This document shows positions 1 through 6,070 of a stretch of 14,977 nt of DNA, piece after piece. A program made the position numbers and the translations under genes. The notes under the pieces were generated by a model. It ran no database searches. It was given only the letters and a program-made list of their open reading frames with translations, and was not told where the DNA came from. Numbering within the stretch: position 1 is the first letter of the stretch; every line of letters starts with the position of its first letter. Origin of the DNA: an uncultured Clostridium sp. (lineage in GTDB: Bacteria; Bacillota; Clostridia; Lachnospirales; Anaerotignaceae); NCBI GenBank assembly GCA_947246775.1, contig CAMXTM010000015.1, positions 1 through 14,977 on the forward strand. The letters are read 5' to 3'.

Positions 1-248
1 TTGAAGGACATGGAAATGTAGCAAGTGCCATTGCCTATCGGGATAATTTAAAGGCAAAAATTGGTGTTTATCGTTCTATTTATGAATCTGCAACGATTAA
101 ACCAGAACGCTATAGTCAGAAAGAAGTTAAATTTGTGCGTTGTATTGACGCTAGAGAATTACAGGTTAAAATCAATCAACTTTCTAAAGAATATCGCAGT
201 CTTGATACAAAATTGCAAGGAATTAACTGGACGGTAGAATTAGTATAA
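1..248 (+). CDS. DIP1984 family protein (septicolysin-like), C-terminal part
   Basis: The reading frame enters at base 3 and stops at TAA 246-248, giving about 81 residues of a C-terminus whose start lies left of the window. The visible part contains a run like IAYRDNLKAKIGVYRS, then YSQKEVKF, an alpha-helical stretch (LQVKINQLSKEYRSLDTKLQ) and the terminal signature GINWTVEL. This order and the closing INWT-E-L match the small (about 150 residue) DIP1984 family, also labelled septicolysin-like, of mostly helical proteins. No biochemical role is established for the family that I can rely on. The assignment rests on remembered family patterns, so it is good but not certain. The gene runs toward the DUF2000 gene on the other strand. 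The hairpin at 452-481 could terminate both. Confidence 0.7.
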   Translation, partial: EGHGNVASAIAYRDNLKAKIGVYRSIYESATIKPERYSQKEVKFVRCIDARELQVKINQLSKEYRSLDTKLQGINWTVELV

Positions 249-451
249 AAAAGAGGCGTAAAAATATAAAAAGCGTAGCACACCTGACAGGAACAGGAAA
301 ACAACCTGAAAGCAAAATAGACAGCTCGGACTCGGCTGAAACAAAGAAATGATAGAGTTAAATTGTGACATGAGTATAGCAAATTTGCTGAATTGATAGT
401 GTATTGTAAAAACCAGTGCTGATTTTATATTTTGAGGGTGGGAAGAGGGAA

Positions 452-481
452 AAAGGCGATAGTTTTTGTGCTATCGCCTTT
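452..481. terminator. Rho-independent terminator between convergent genes
   Basis: An 11-bp perfect inverted repeat (AAAGGCGATAG, 452-462, and CTATCGCCTTT, 471-481) encloses an 8-base loop. On the minus strand it begins five bases beyond the stop of the DUF2000 gene and runs into a T-rich stretch, so it is mainly the terminator of that gene. On the plus strand the T run is short, so termination of the DIP1984-family transcript, about 200 bases upstream, is possible but weaker. Confidence 0.8.
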
Positions 482-485
482 TGCT

Positions 486-896
486 TTATCTCAATAAGCC
501 CATGCTTCCTGTGAGTTTGTTGACCTTCTTTTTTTCTCCACAAATCGCAATACCAAAATATTGCAATTCTGCTTCAGAAACCTCTTTCATTTTTTTAATA
601 AATTCGTAGTATGTTTTGCATTGCTGCGCCAAATCAGAAAAATCTACAACAGTCAAGTCAGAAAACTCTACTCCATATAGCTTTTCTCGCAGCTCCTTTA
701 TTTTTTCTTTGTTTCCCTTTAAAATAGGTACAGGAAATTCAATAATTCCTAAATGAACATTACCCGTTTTGTCATGCACATCGCTTCCTACTACTTCTGG
801 CAACTCTTTTCCTAGCGTAATGCCCATAATTGCCGCTGTGTTTGCAATAATACCCAGCGGTAAGTTTTCATCAATTACCATAACACATTTTTCCAT
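486..896 (-). CDS. DUF2000 domain-containing protein
   Basis: This 136-residue protein covers the whole DUF2000 domain (Pfam PF09391). The family's landmarks are visible: an N-terminal MVIDENLPLGIIANTAAIMG strand-helix, LPEVVGSDVHDKTGNVHLGI, FPVPILKG, FSDLTVVDFSDLAQQCKTY and the C-terminal FGIAICGEKKKVNKLTGSM. The fold is considered similar to peptidyl-tRNA hydrolase 2, but no activity has been assigned and none should be inferred. The ATG at 894-896 is chosen over an in-frame ATG nine codons upstream because an AGGAGG lies nine bases before it, inside that extension. The gene lies downstream of an AraC-type regulator on the same strand. The 327-base gap between them contains the GTGACAAAA cluster, and a possible promoter lies inside that cluster (GTGACA, then TAAGAT about 17 bases on). 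Confidence 0.88.
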   Translation of the reverse strand: MEKCVMVIDENLPLGIIANTAAIMGITLGKELPEVVGSDVHDKTGNVHLGIIEFPVPILKGNKEKIKELREKLYGVEFSDLTVVDFSDLAQQCKTYYEFIKKMKEVSEAELQYFGIAICGEKKKVNKLTGSMGLLR

Positions 897-953
897 TGTT
901 GTTATCCTCCTCTTTTTATCCACACCTTCCTCCTTTTCGTCTCTATGTCAAAA

Positions 954-1240
954 GTGATAAAAATGACAAAAATTTTCGAAATCAGCCGAAACACCGCGCG
1001 TATTATGTATATAGATATATATTATTTATATTTTATATATATCTTATAGAAAAGTATCATTTTTGTCACTAAACTACGGAAAGCCTTGCTATGACTGGTT
1101 TTTCGCGGTGACAAATTTGATTTTTTTTTATCACCTAGTGACAAAAATTTTGTCACCAACAAATATTTAGACTTATCGCTAAGAGGGGGCAAGTGTGGTT
1201 TTATAAACTTCTTTTTCTTTTTGTCATTCGTTTTTGTCAC
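954..1240. repeat. Cluster of nine GTGACAAAA-type motifs in a gene-free gap
   Basis: The gap between the DUF2000 gene and the AraC gene holds no convincing gene. It holds repeated 9-mers of the form GTGAYAAAA in both orientations: 954-962, 963-971, 1061-1069, 1108-1116, 1126-1134, 1138-1146, 1148-1156, 1219-1227 and 1232-1240. The pair at 1138-1156 forms a perfect 9+1+9 palindrome (GTGACAAAA-A-TTTTGTCAC). The pair at 954-971 is a direct tandem. Between 1008 and 1050 is an almost pure A/T segment with alternating TA tracts able to fold back on itself. The last two copies overlap the 3' end of the AraC gene. Iterated protein-binding sites (operator array or iteron-like array next to an easily melted segment) or a decayed mobile-element remnant are all possible. 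Confidence 0.6.
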
Positions 1241-2045
1241 TAGTCTGCTTTGGTTTTTCGCAAAATATTTCCCGATACGCATTGGGGGGAATCCCTATAA
1301 AACTGCTAAAGTAATTTGTAAAATGGCTCTGGTCTGAAAATCCTGTTTCAATAGCAACATCAATAGGTGACATTCCTTTTTTTAGTAATTTTTTTGCTTC
1401 ACTGATACGTATGGTTTCTAAGTAGCGGTAGGGAGTAATCCCTTTTGACTTTGTAAAGGCACGCAACAGTGTAGATTTGCTTAGTCCAACATAATGGCAA
1501 ATTTGGTCTAAAACAATGCGCTCAGAAAAATGCTTTTCCATAAATTCGCAAGCCTTTTCAATTTCTTTTCTGCACTCAGGGATTTGATTTTCAAAGGGCT
1601 GCGCCTCGTTTTGTATTAGCGTTGAGAGCAAAAAAAGCAAATTTTCTTCTTTTTGAAAGTCATTGATACCATTCATTATCATCTCATGAAGTGAACGTAA
1701 ATAATAAATCACCTCATCGTTGGAAACAACAGGATTGTAAAAGATAGGAAGTTCTTTTTTTCCAGTGATTTCCTCTGCAAAATGTAACATCATTTGTTTG
1801 CTGATATTGATAGCTCTATAATCTAATGTAGCATTATCTGTTTGTACACAAGCATGGTTGTCATTTGGATTAAATAGTATAATATCACCACGTTTTATAT
1901 TGTATTTGTTGTTTTTGCAATATAAACATCTTTCGCCATTTTCTATAAATCCAATGACATAGTGTTTATGAAAATGGTTGGGAAAGGGTTGTACAATACC
2001 CTCAAAGCGATAGGCTTCTATGCGTAATACATCATCATAAACCAT
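1224..2045 (-). CDS. AraC family transcriptional regulator (cupin plus double HTH)
   Basis: A cytoplasmic one-component regulator of 273 residues from the chosen start. The N-terminal cupin-like sensor includes the histidine-rich FPNHFHKHYVIGFIENG (His 24, 26 and 28) and a KRGDIILFNPNDNHAC strand. The C-terminal AraC DNA-binding domain spans roughly residues 160-262, with two helix-turn-helices (LDQICHYVGLSKSTLLRAF and PIDVAIETGFSDQSHFTNYF). Its last dozen residues are encoded by the GTGACAAAA repeat region and are not family sequence. Start choice is uncertain. An AGGAGG directly abuts a GTG at 2073-2075, too close to serve it, while the ATG at 2043-2045 has only a weak GAAG eight bases before it but fits the usual N-terminus. 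It lies just downstream of a second AraC gene with no clear terminator between. The ligand is unknown; control of DUF2000 is a guess from adjacency. Confidence 0.85.
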   Translation of the reverse strand: MVYDDVLRIEAYRFEGIVQPFPNHFHKHYVIGFIENGERCLYCKNNKYNIKRGDIILFNPNDNHACVQTDNATLDYRAINISKQMMLHFAEEITGKKELPIFYNPVVSNDEVIYYLRSLHEMIMNGINDFQKEENLLFLLSTLIQNEAQPFENQIPECRKEIEKACEFMEKHFSERIVLDQICHYVGLSKSTLLRAFTKSKGITPYRYLETIRISEAKKLLKKGMSPIDVAIETGFSDQSHFTNYFSSFIGIPPNAYREIFCEKPKQTSDKNE

Positions 2046-2129
2046 TGTTTTTACTTCTTTTTTGATAGGCGGCACCTCCTTACAAATTCATTTTAAGGAA
2101 GAGTAAGTAAAAAGTCTTGTAAAATATCT

Positions 2130-2951
2130 TCATTTTTTTTGTATTTTTCTGTACTCACTGGGACTCATACCCATTTTTTGATGAAATATTCTGGAAAAGT
2201 ATAAAGGGTCAATATAACTTACAGAGCGTGCAATAATACGGATAGACATAGATGTAGTTTTTAATAAAATGCACGCTTGCCGTATTCTGTAATCTAGCAA
2301 ATAACTTTGTATTGAAACATTTGTAAAAGATTTAAATATGCGGTGCAAATAAGAACGATTGATATTGATATGGTCAGCAACATCTTGCACTGTAATCGGG
2401 TCACAATAGTGTTCTTCTATATATTGTAGTGCTTCTTCTACATAATCAGATTTTTTTTCATTTATCGTAACTTGTTCGTTAGGAAATTTGCAGGCAAGTA
2501 AAAAAAGATATTCGTATAGTATGCTGTTCATGATTAAATCACGATTTTGGGGCAACTGGTCAGCTTTAGACATTTTTTCATGACAAAGTTTAAATTGCTC
2601 ATCATCTCCATAGTGTATAACAAGATTGTCTAATAAAGAAGTTCTTTGTAAATAACCTTTTACTTTAATGCCTTGCATACCAATCCAAGTATATGTCCAA
2701 GGGTTGTGCTTGTCTGCTTCGTAATAAATAAGTTCGTCAGGGCAAATTAAAAAAGCGTCTCCTTTTTTGAGCCGAAATAGTTTTCCTCTTGCCTTGTAAA
2801 TCCCTTCGCCCTGTAAAACATAGTGAATTAAATAGCCGTTTCTCATAATAGGTCCATAGCTGTGACAGGGAGCGCAGTTTTCATAGCCACAAGTGTAAAT
2901 CATAGCATCAATGTTTTTAAAAAAGTCATTTGAAAAATGATAATCTAACAT
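2130..2951 (-). CDS. AraC family regulator of the alpha-galactoside operon (MsmR/RafR-like)
   Basis: A 273-residue regulator with an N-terminal AraC ligand-binding cupin (about 1-155; GYLIHYVLQGEGIYKARGK, then KKGDAFLICPDEL, then PWTYTWIGMQG) and a C-terminal double helix-turn-helix (about 168-270; ITVQDVADHININRSYLHRI and SIRIIARSVSYIDPLYFSRI, ending MGMSPSEYR). The WTYTWIGxQG stretch is characteristic of the AraC regulators that activate alpha-galactoside and multiple-sugar operons (MsmR/RafR type). It starts at ATG 2949-2951 with GAAAGGA eight bases upstream. It is divergent from the PTS-phosphatase-galactosidase operon, and the two share a 209-base control region, so activation of that operon in response to an alpha-galactoside is the natural inference. 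The ligand cannot be read from sequence. Confidence 0.88.
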   Translation of the reverse strand: MLDYHFSNDFFKNIDAMIYTCGYENCAPCHSYGPIMRNGYLIHYVLQGEGIYKARGKLFRLKKGDAFLICPDELIYYEADKHNPWTYTWIGMQGIKVKGYLQRTSLLDNLVIHYGDDEQFKLCHEKMSKADQLPQNRDLIMNSILYEYLFLLACKFPNEQVTINEKKSDYVEEALQYIEEHYCDPITVQDVADHININRSYLHRIFKSFTNVSIQSYLLDYRIRQACILLKTTSMSIRIIARSVSYIDPLYFSRIFHQKMGMSPSEYRKIQKK

Positions 2952-3024
2952 AAAGTCATTCCTTTCTCTTTTGTATTGGTAAAATATTGGTCATAAAGTT
3001 GAATATCTAAGTCACATATGTCCA

Positions 3025-3052
3025 TATACATTTTATTATAACAGTGTATAAT
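3025..3052 (+). promoter_or_regulatory. Candidate promoter of the PTS operon, overlapping the divergent regulator promoter
   Basis: TATACA (3025-3030), 16 bases, then TGTATAAT with a perfect TATAAT at 3047-3052. The -35 is weak (4 of 6), as expected for an activator-dependent promoter. It overlaps the regulator promoter on the other strand almost completely, so the two transcripts would compete for polymerase. The leader to the PTS ATG would be about 100 bases. Confidence 0.38.
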
Positions 3053-3063
3053 CATAGATACAA
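3035..3063 (-). promoter_or_regulatory. Sigma-A type promoter of the MsmR-like regulator gene
   Basis: On the minus strand TTGTAT (3058-3063) is followed after exactly 17 bases by a perfect TATAAT (3035-3040). Transcription would start near 3028 and give a leader of about 77 bases before the regulator ATG. It is the best promoter match in this intergenic region. Confidence 0.6.
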
Positions 3064-3080
3064 GTAACAAGTTAGTAATA

Positions 3081-3096
3081 AAAAAAACGTTTTTTT
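3081..3096. promoter_or_regulatory. Candidate operator palindrome A7-CG-T7 upstream of the PTS gene
   Basis: A perfect 16-base palindrome of seven A, CG, seven T sits in the PTS leader region, about 65 bases before its start codon. It does not match the CcpA cre consensus. Its position is that of an operator for a dimeric repressor, or of a simple bent A-tract element. Confidence 0.3.
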
Positions 3097-3160
3097 ACCG
3101 TAGCTATGGGAAATTTTAAAACAATAATTGTCTGTTATAATAAAAAGGGAGGATTATAGT

Positions 3161-5107
3161 ATGGACGCAAACAAACGACAAAGATATGAAAAAATATCCA
3201 TAGAACTTACAAAACTTGTTGGGGGCAAGGACAATATACAAGGTGTAGCACATTGTGCAACACGTTTAAGAATCGTTTTAAAAAACAATGACATAGCAGA
3301 TTTAAAAGCAATGGAAGATGTTGACCTTGCAAAGGGCGTGTTTGTGGCTGGTGACCAGGTACAAATTATATTTGGTGCTGGCTTGGTAAATGACGTGTAT
3401 GAAGTATTTGCAGAACACAATAACATGAAAAACATGAGTTTAAGCGATTTAAAGACAGTAGCAAACCAAAAAATGAATCCACTTCAGAGAATTATAAAGG
3501 CACTTTCTGACGTATTTGTAGATATTATGCCAGGAATCCTTGCAGCGGCACTATTGACAGGACTTTCTGGGGTATTAGGAAATTTTGATTTTGTAAAAGC
3601 AAATGAAACACTTTATGGCATTAATAGATTGATAAATATTTCATCAGGTGCAATTTTTGGTTTTCTTCCTCTTGCGGTTGCCTATAGTGCTTGTAAAAGG
3701 TTTGGGGGCAGACCGATTTTGGGTATTGTCATTGGCTGTATTATGTTAAGTGATAGTTTAGCAAATGCTTATTCCGCAGCGCAAGGAACAGTAGAAGTAA
3801 CTGTATTACATATTTTTGGCTTAGGTGTAAAATTGGTAGGTTTTCAAGGCGGTATTATTGTAGCGTTACTGATGGGATTTGTCACAGCAAAATTAGATAA
3901 ATTTTTTGAGAAAAAAGTTCCAGAGGTGATTCGTCTTTTAATCTCTCCATTGCTTACCACTTTGGTTGGCGCATTACTTCTGTTTACAATTATTGGTCCT
4001 GTAGGTCGTGGACTTTCTTCAGGTATTACAAATGCATTGGTATGGATGACACAAAATTTAGGTGTAGTAGGATATGCAGTATTTTCTGGTTTGCAGCAGT
4101 TGGTTGTTATCACTGGTTTACATCATATCTTTGGCGCAATCGAGGCACAACTTTTGGCAGACACAGGCAGAAACTTTATCAATCCATTGATGTCTGTAGC
4201 AATTATAGCACAAGGTGGCGCAGTTCTTGGTTATCTTTTACTACATAGAGATAGTGCAAAAACAAAAGAGTTGTGTATACCAAGTTTTGTATCTGTATTG
4301 TTTGGTATTACAGAACCTGCATTATTTGGTATTAACTTGAGATATCGTTTTCCAATTATAGGTGGCTGTATTGGCGGTGCTTTAGGTGGTGTGATTGTTT
4401 ACCTTACAAATCTTGCAGCATTAGGTTTTGGTACAACAGTTGTTCCAGGAATTGCTTTAGCTGACCCAACAGGTAATGGCTATGTAAATTATGTGATAGC
4501 ACATGCAGTTGCAATCGCAGGTGGATTTATTATGACATTAGTATTAGGTAAATTTATGGATAAAACACCAGTAGAAGCAACAGCAGGAACTACAAATATA
4601 GTAGTATCAGAACCAGAAGTAGAGCAAAGTACTCCAGTCGAAATACCAGAAAAAGAAGAATTTTTTGGCTATGCAGAGGGACAAATGATAGCAATGGAAG
4701 ATGTAAAAGATGATACTTTTGCAAATAAAGTATTAGGTGATGGTGTTGCAGTGCTTCCAGCAGTAGGAAAAGTATATGCTCCAGCAGATGGAAAAATTAT
4801 TAGTATATTTGATACAAAACACGCAATTTGCTTTGCAAGTAACTATGGCACAGAGATATTGATTCACATTGGCGTAGATACCGTTAATTTGCAAGGAAAA
4901 TATTTTACACCTCATGTCAATACAGGCGATGTAGTAAAAAAAGGACAGCTTTTAGTAGAATTTGACAAACAAAAAATAGAAGAAGCAGGATATGACACAG
5001 TTATTCCAATGATGTTTACTGATTTTCCAGCAGAAAAAAGATTAGAAGTGTCTGCACCAGCAGATATGACAGCAGATACAGTAACAGCAGTTGTTTATAA
5101 AGCATAA
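3161..5107 (+). CDS. PTS sugar transporter subunit IIBCA (glucose/sucrose superfamily)
   Basis: A single-chain PTS permease of 648 residues that imports a sugar and phosphorylates it at the expense of phosphoenolpyruvate. Domains in order: IIB (about 8-85) with the phospho-cysteine Cys32 in HCATRLRI; membrane IIC (about 105-468), many hydrophobic spans, with GLHHIFGAIEAQLL and the substrate-site loop GITEPALFGINLRYR; an acidic linker (about 470-500); and IIA of the crr type (about 515-648) with His554 and the phospho-acceptor His569 in ILIHIGVDTV. IIB-IIC-IIA order and IIC sequence resemble the sucrose/trehalose/beta-glucoside branch. The downstream GH36 gene points to an alpha-galactoside instead. 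The ATG at 3161 is chosen because GGGAGGA sits seven bases before it; a TTG 33 bases upstream has no such site. The HAD gene follows after 26 bases. Confidence 0.93.
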   Translation: MDANKRQRYEKISIELTKLVGGKDNIQGVAHCATRLRIVLKNNDIADLKAMEDVDLAKGVFVAGDQVQIIFGAGLVNDVYEVFAEHNNMKNMSLSDLKTVANQKMNPLQRIIKALSDVFVDIMPGILAAALLTGLSGVLGNFDFVKANETLYGINRLINISSGAIFGFLPLAVAYSACKRFGGRPILGIVIGCIMLSDSLANAYSAAQGTVEVTVLHIFGLGVKLVGFQGGIIVALLMGFVTAKLDKFFEKKVPEVIRLLISPLLTTLVGALLLFTIIGPVGRGLSSGITNALVWMTQNLGVVGYAVFSGLQQLVVITGLHHIFGAIEAQLLADTGRNFINPLMSVAIIAQGGAVLGYLLLHRDSAKTKELCIPSFVSVLFGITEPALFGINLRYRFPIIGGCIGGALGGVIVYLTNLAALGFGTTVVPGIALADPTGNGYVNYVIAHAVAIAGGFIMTLVLGKFMDKTPVEATAGTTNIVVSEPEVEQSTPVEIPEKEEFFGYAEGQMIAMEDVKDDTFANKVLGDGVAVLPAVGKVYAPADGKIISIFDTKHAICFASNYGTEILIHIGVDTVNLQGKYFTPHVNTGDVVKKGQLLVEFDKQKIEEAGYDTVIPMMFTDFPAEKRLEVSAPADMTADTVTAVVYKA

Positions 5108-5133
5108 AGGATAGAAAGAATTGGGGAAAGAGT

Positions 5134-5967
5134 ATGAATAAAAAGTTAATTTTTTTGGATATTGATGGTACTTTAGTCTCTGAAATGTTGCCACCTTCTG
5201 CACAGGTCATAGAGGCAGTAAAAGGCGCAAGAGCAAACGGACACAAAGTATTTTTATGCACAGGTCGAAATATGCCTATTATCGGAAAAGAGATTATTGA
5301 TGTTGGATTTGATGGAATAATAGCTAGTGCTGGTAGTCATATTGAAATTGAGGGAAAGGTACTTTTTGACAATATTCTTCCAGAACAGACTATACAAGAA
5401 TGTTTGGAGGTATTTCATGAGCATGGGATATATTGTAGAATCGAGACAGCAGAGGGCATTTATACAGACCCTCAAATGGAGGAATTGGTAAAAACAGTCA
5501 AGCCAGATAAAACAAATTCAGAGCTTATCCGTATGCAAAAAGAAATTGAATCAGGTATCAATATTTTGCCTTATGAAAAATACCCACGCAATGGGGCGTA
5601 CAAAATTTGTTTTACAAGTACGAATATAGAAGCAATTCAAAAGACAAAAAAATATTTGGGAGATAGATTTGACTATGCAATTTATCCTTATGGTAATATG
5701 ACAAGTTGCTTTAATGGCGAAATTATTCCAAAGGGAATTGATAAGGGTAGTGCGATGAACTTGGTGTGTCAATATTATGGTGTAAACAAAAAAGATACAA
5801 TTGCCTTTGGTGATAGTATGAATGACTATGAAATGATAAAAGCAGCAGGCGTTAGTGTTGCAATGGGAAATGCTTGCGAAGAATTAAAAGAGATTGCTGA
5901 TGTTATATGCGGCAATGTTTGGGAAGATGGGGTTTATTATGAGTTTCAAAAAATGGGACTGTTTTAA
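5134..5967 (+). CDS. Cof-type HAD-IIB family phosphatase
   Basis: A 277-residue cytoplasmic HAD hydrolase with a complete active site. Motif I is FLDIDGTL (nucleophile Asp9, acid/base Asp11), motif II is LCTGR (Thr43), motif III is GIDKG (Lys204), and motif IV is FGDSMND (Asp227, Asp231). The C2-type cap between about residues 85 and 195 marks the Cof/YidA-like subclass, which usually dephosphorylates sugar phosphates, flavin nucleotides or related metabolites. The start ATG has GGGGAAAG close upstream. It lies 26 bases after the PTS gene and 103 bases before the GH36 gene, all on one strand, so it is almost certainly part of the sugar operon. Removing the phosphate that the PTS adds is a plausible role, but substrate specificity of this family is not readable from sequence. 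Confidence 0.9.
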   Translation: MNKKLIFLDIDGTLVSEMLPPSAQVIEAVKGARANGHKVFLCTGRNMPIIGKEIIDVGFDGIIASAGSHIEIEGKVLFDNILPEQTIQECLEVFHEHGIYCRIETAEGIYTDPQMEELVKTVKPDKTNSELIRMQKEIESGINILPYEKYPRNGAYKICFTSTNIEAIQKTKKYLGDRFDYAIYPYGNMTSCFNGEIIPKGIDKGSAMNLVCQYYGVNKKDTIAFGDSMNDYEMIKAAGVSVAMGNACEELKEIADVICGNVWEDGVYYEFQKMGLF

Positions 5968-5987
5968 TAAAGCATGGTAAAAAATAA

Positions 5988-6034
5988 GGTATTAGTAGGT
6001 GCATACAGTAAGATGTAAAGCACTTACTAATACT
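5988..6034 (+). promoter_or_regulatory. Intercistronic stem-loop between the phosphatase and alpha-galactosidase genes
   Basis: The arms at 5988-6002 and 6020-6034 pair over 15 bp, with two G-U pairs on the plus strand (GTATTAGTAGGTGC against GCACTTACTAATAC), leaving a 17-base loop. No U-run follows on the plus strand, so it is not a classical terminator in the operon direction. On the minus strand a T-rich run does follow, but no minus-strand gene ends there. An mRNA processing or stability element, or an operator, is most likely. Confidence 0.55.
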
Positions 6035-6070
6035 AAAATCATAAGATAAAAAATAATGGGGAATGTAGAT

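Noticed and set aside
249..451. Possible small RNA or gene in the gap after the DIP1984-family gene
   Set aside because: Short CAGG/CCTG pairings are present, but there is no convincing promoter, stable fold or ribosome binding site with an open frame.
1022..1282. 86-residue minus-strand open frame across the repeat cluster, with recurring LVTK peptides
   Set aside because: The recurring peptides are translations of the GTGACAAAA repeats, the composition is Lys/Ser-rich and unlike a protein, and it overlaps the AraC 3' end.
3136..3141. Perfect TATAAT just before the PTS start codon
   Set aside because: Transcription would begin inside the ribosome binding site, and no -35 box lies at the right distance.
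3128..3160. TTG start extending the PTS protein by 11 residues
   Set aside because: The extension covers the ribosome binding site of the ATG at 3161, which has ideal spacing; the TTG has no site of its own.
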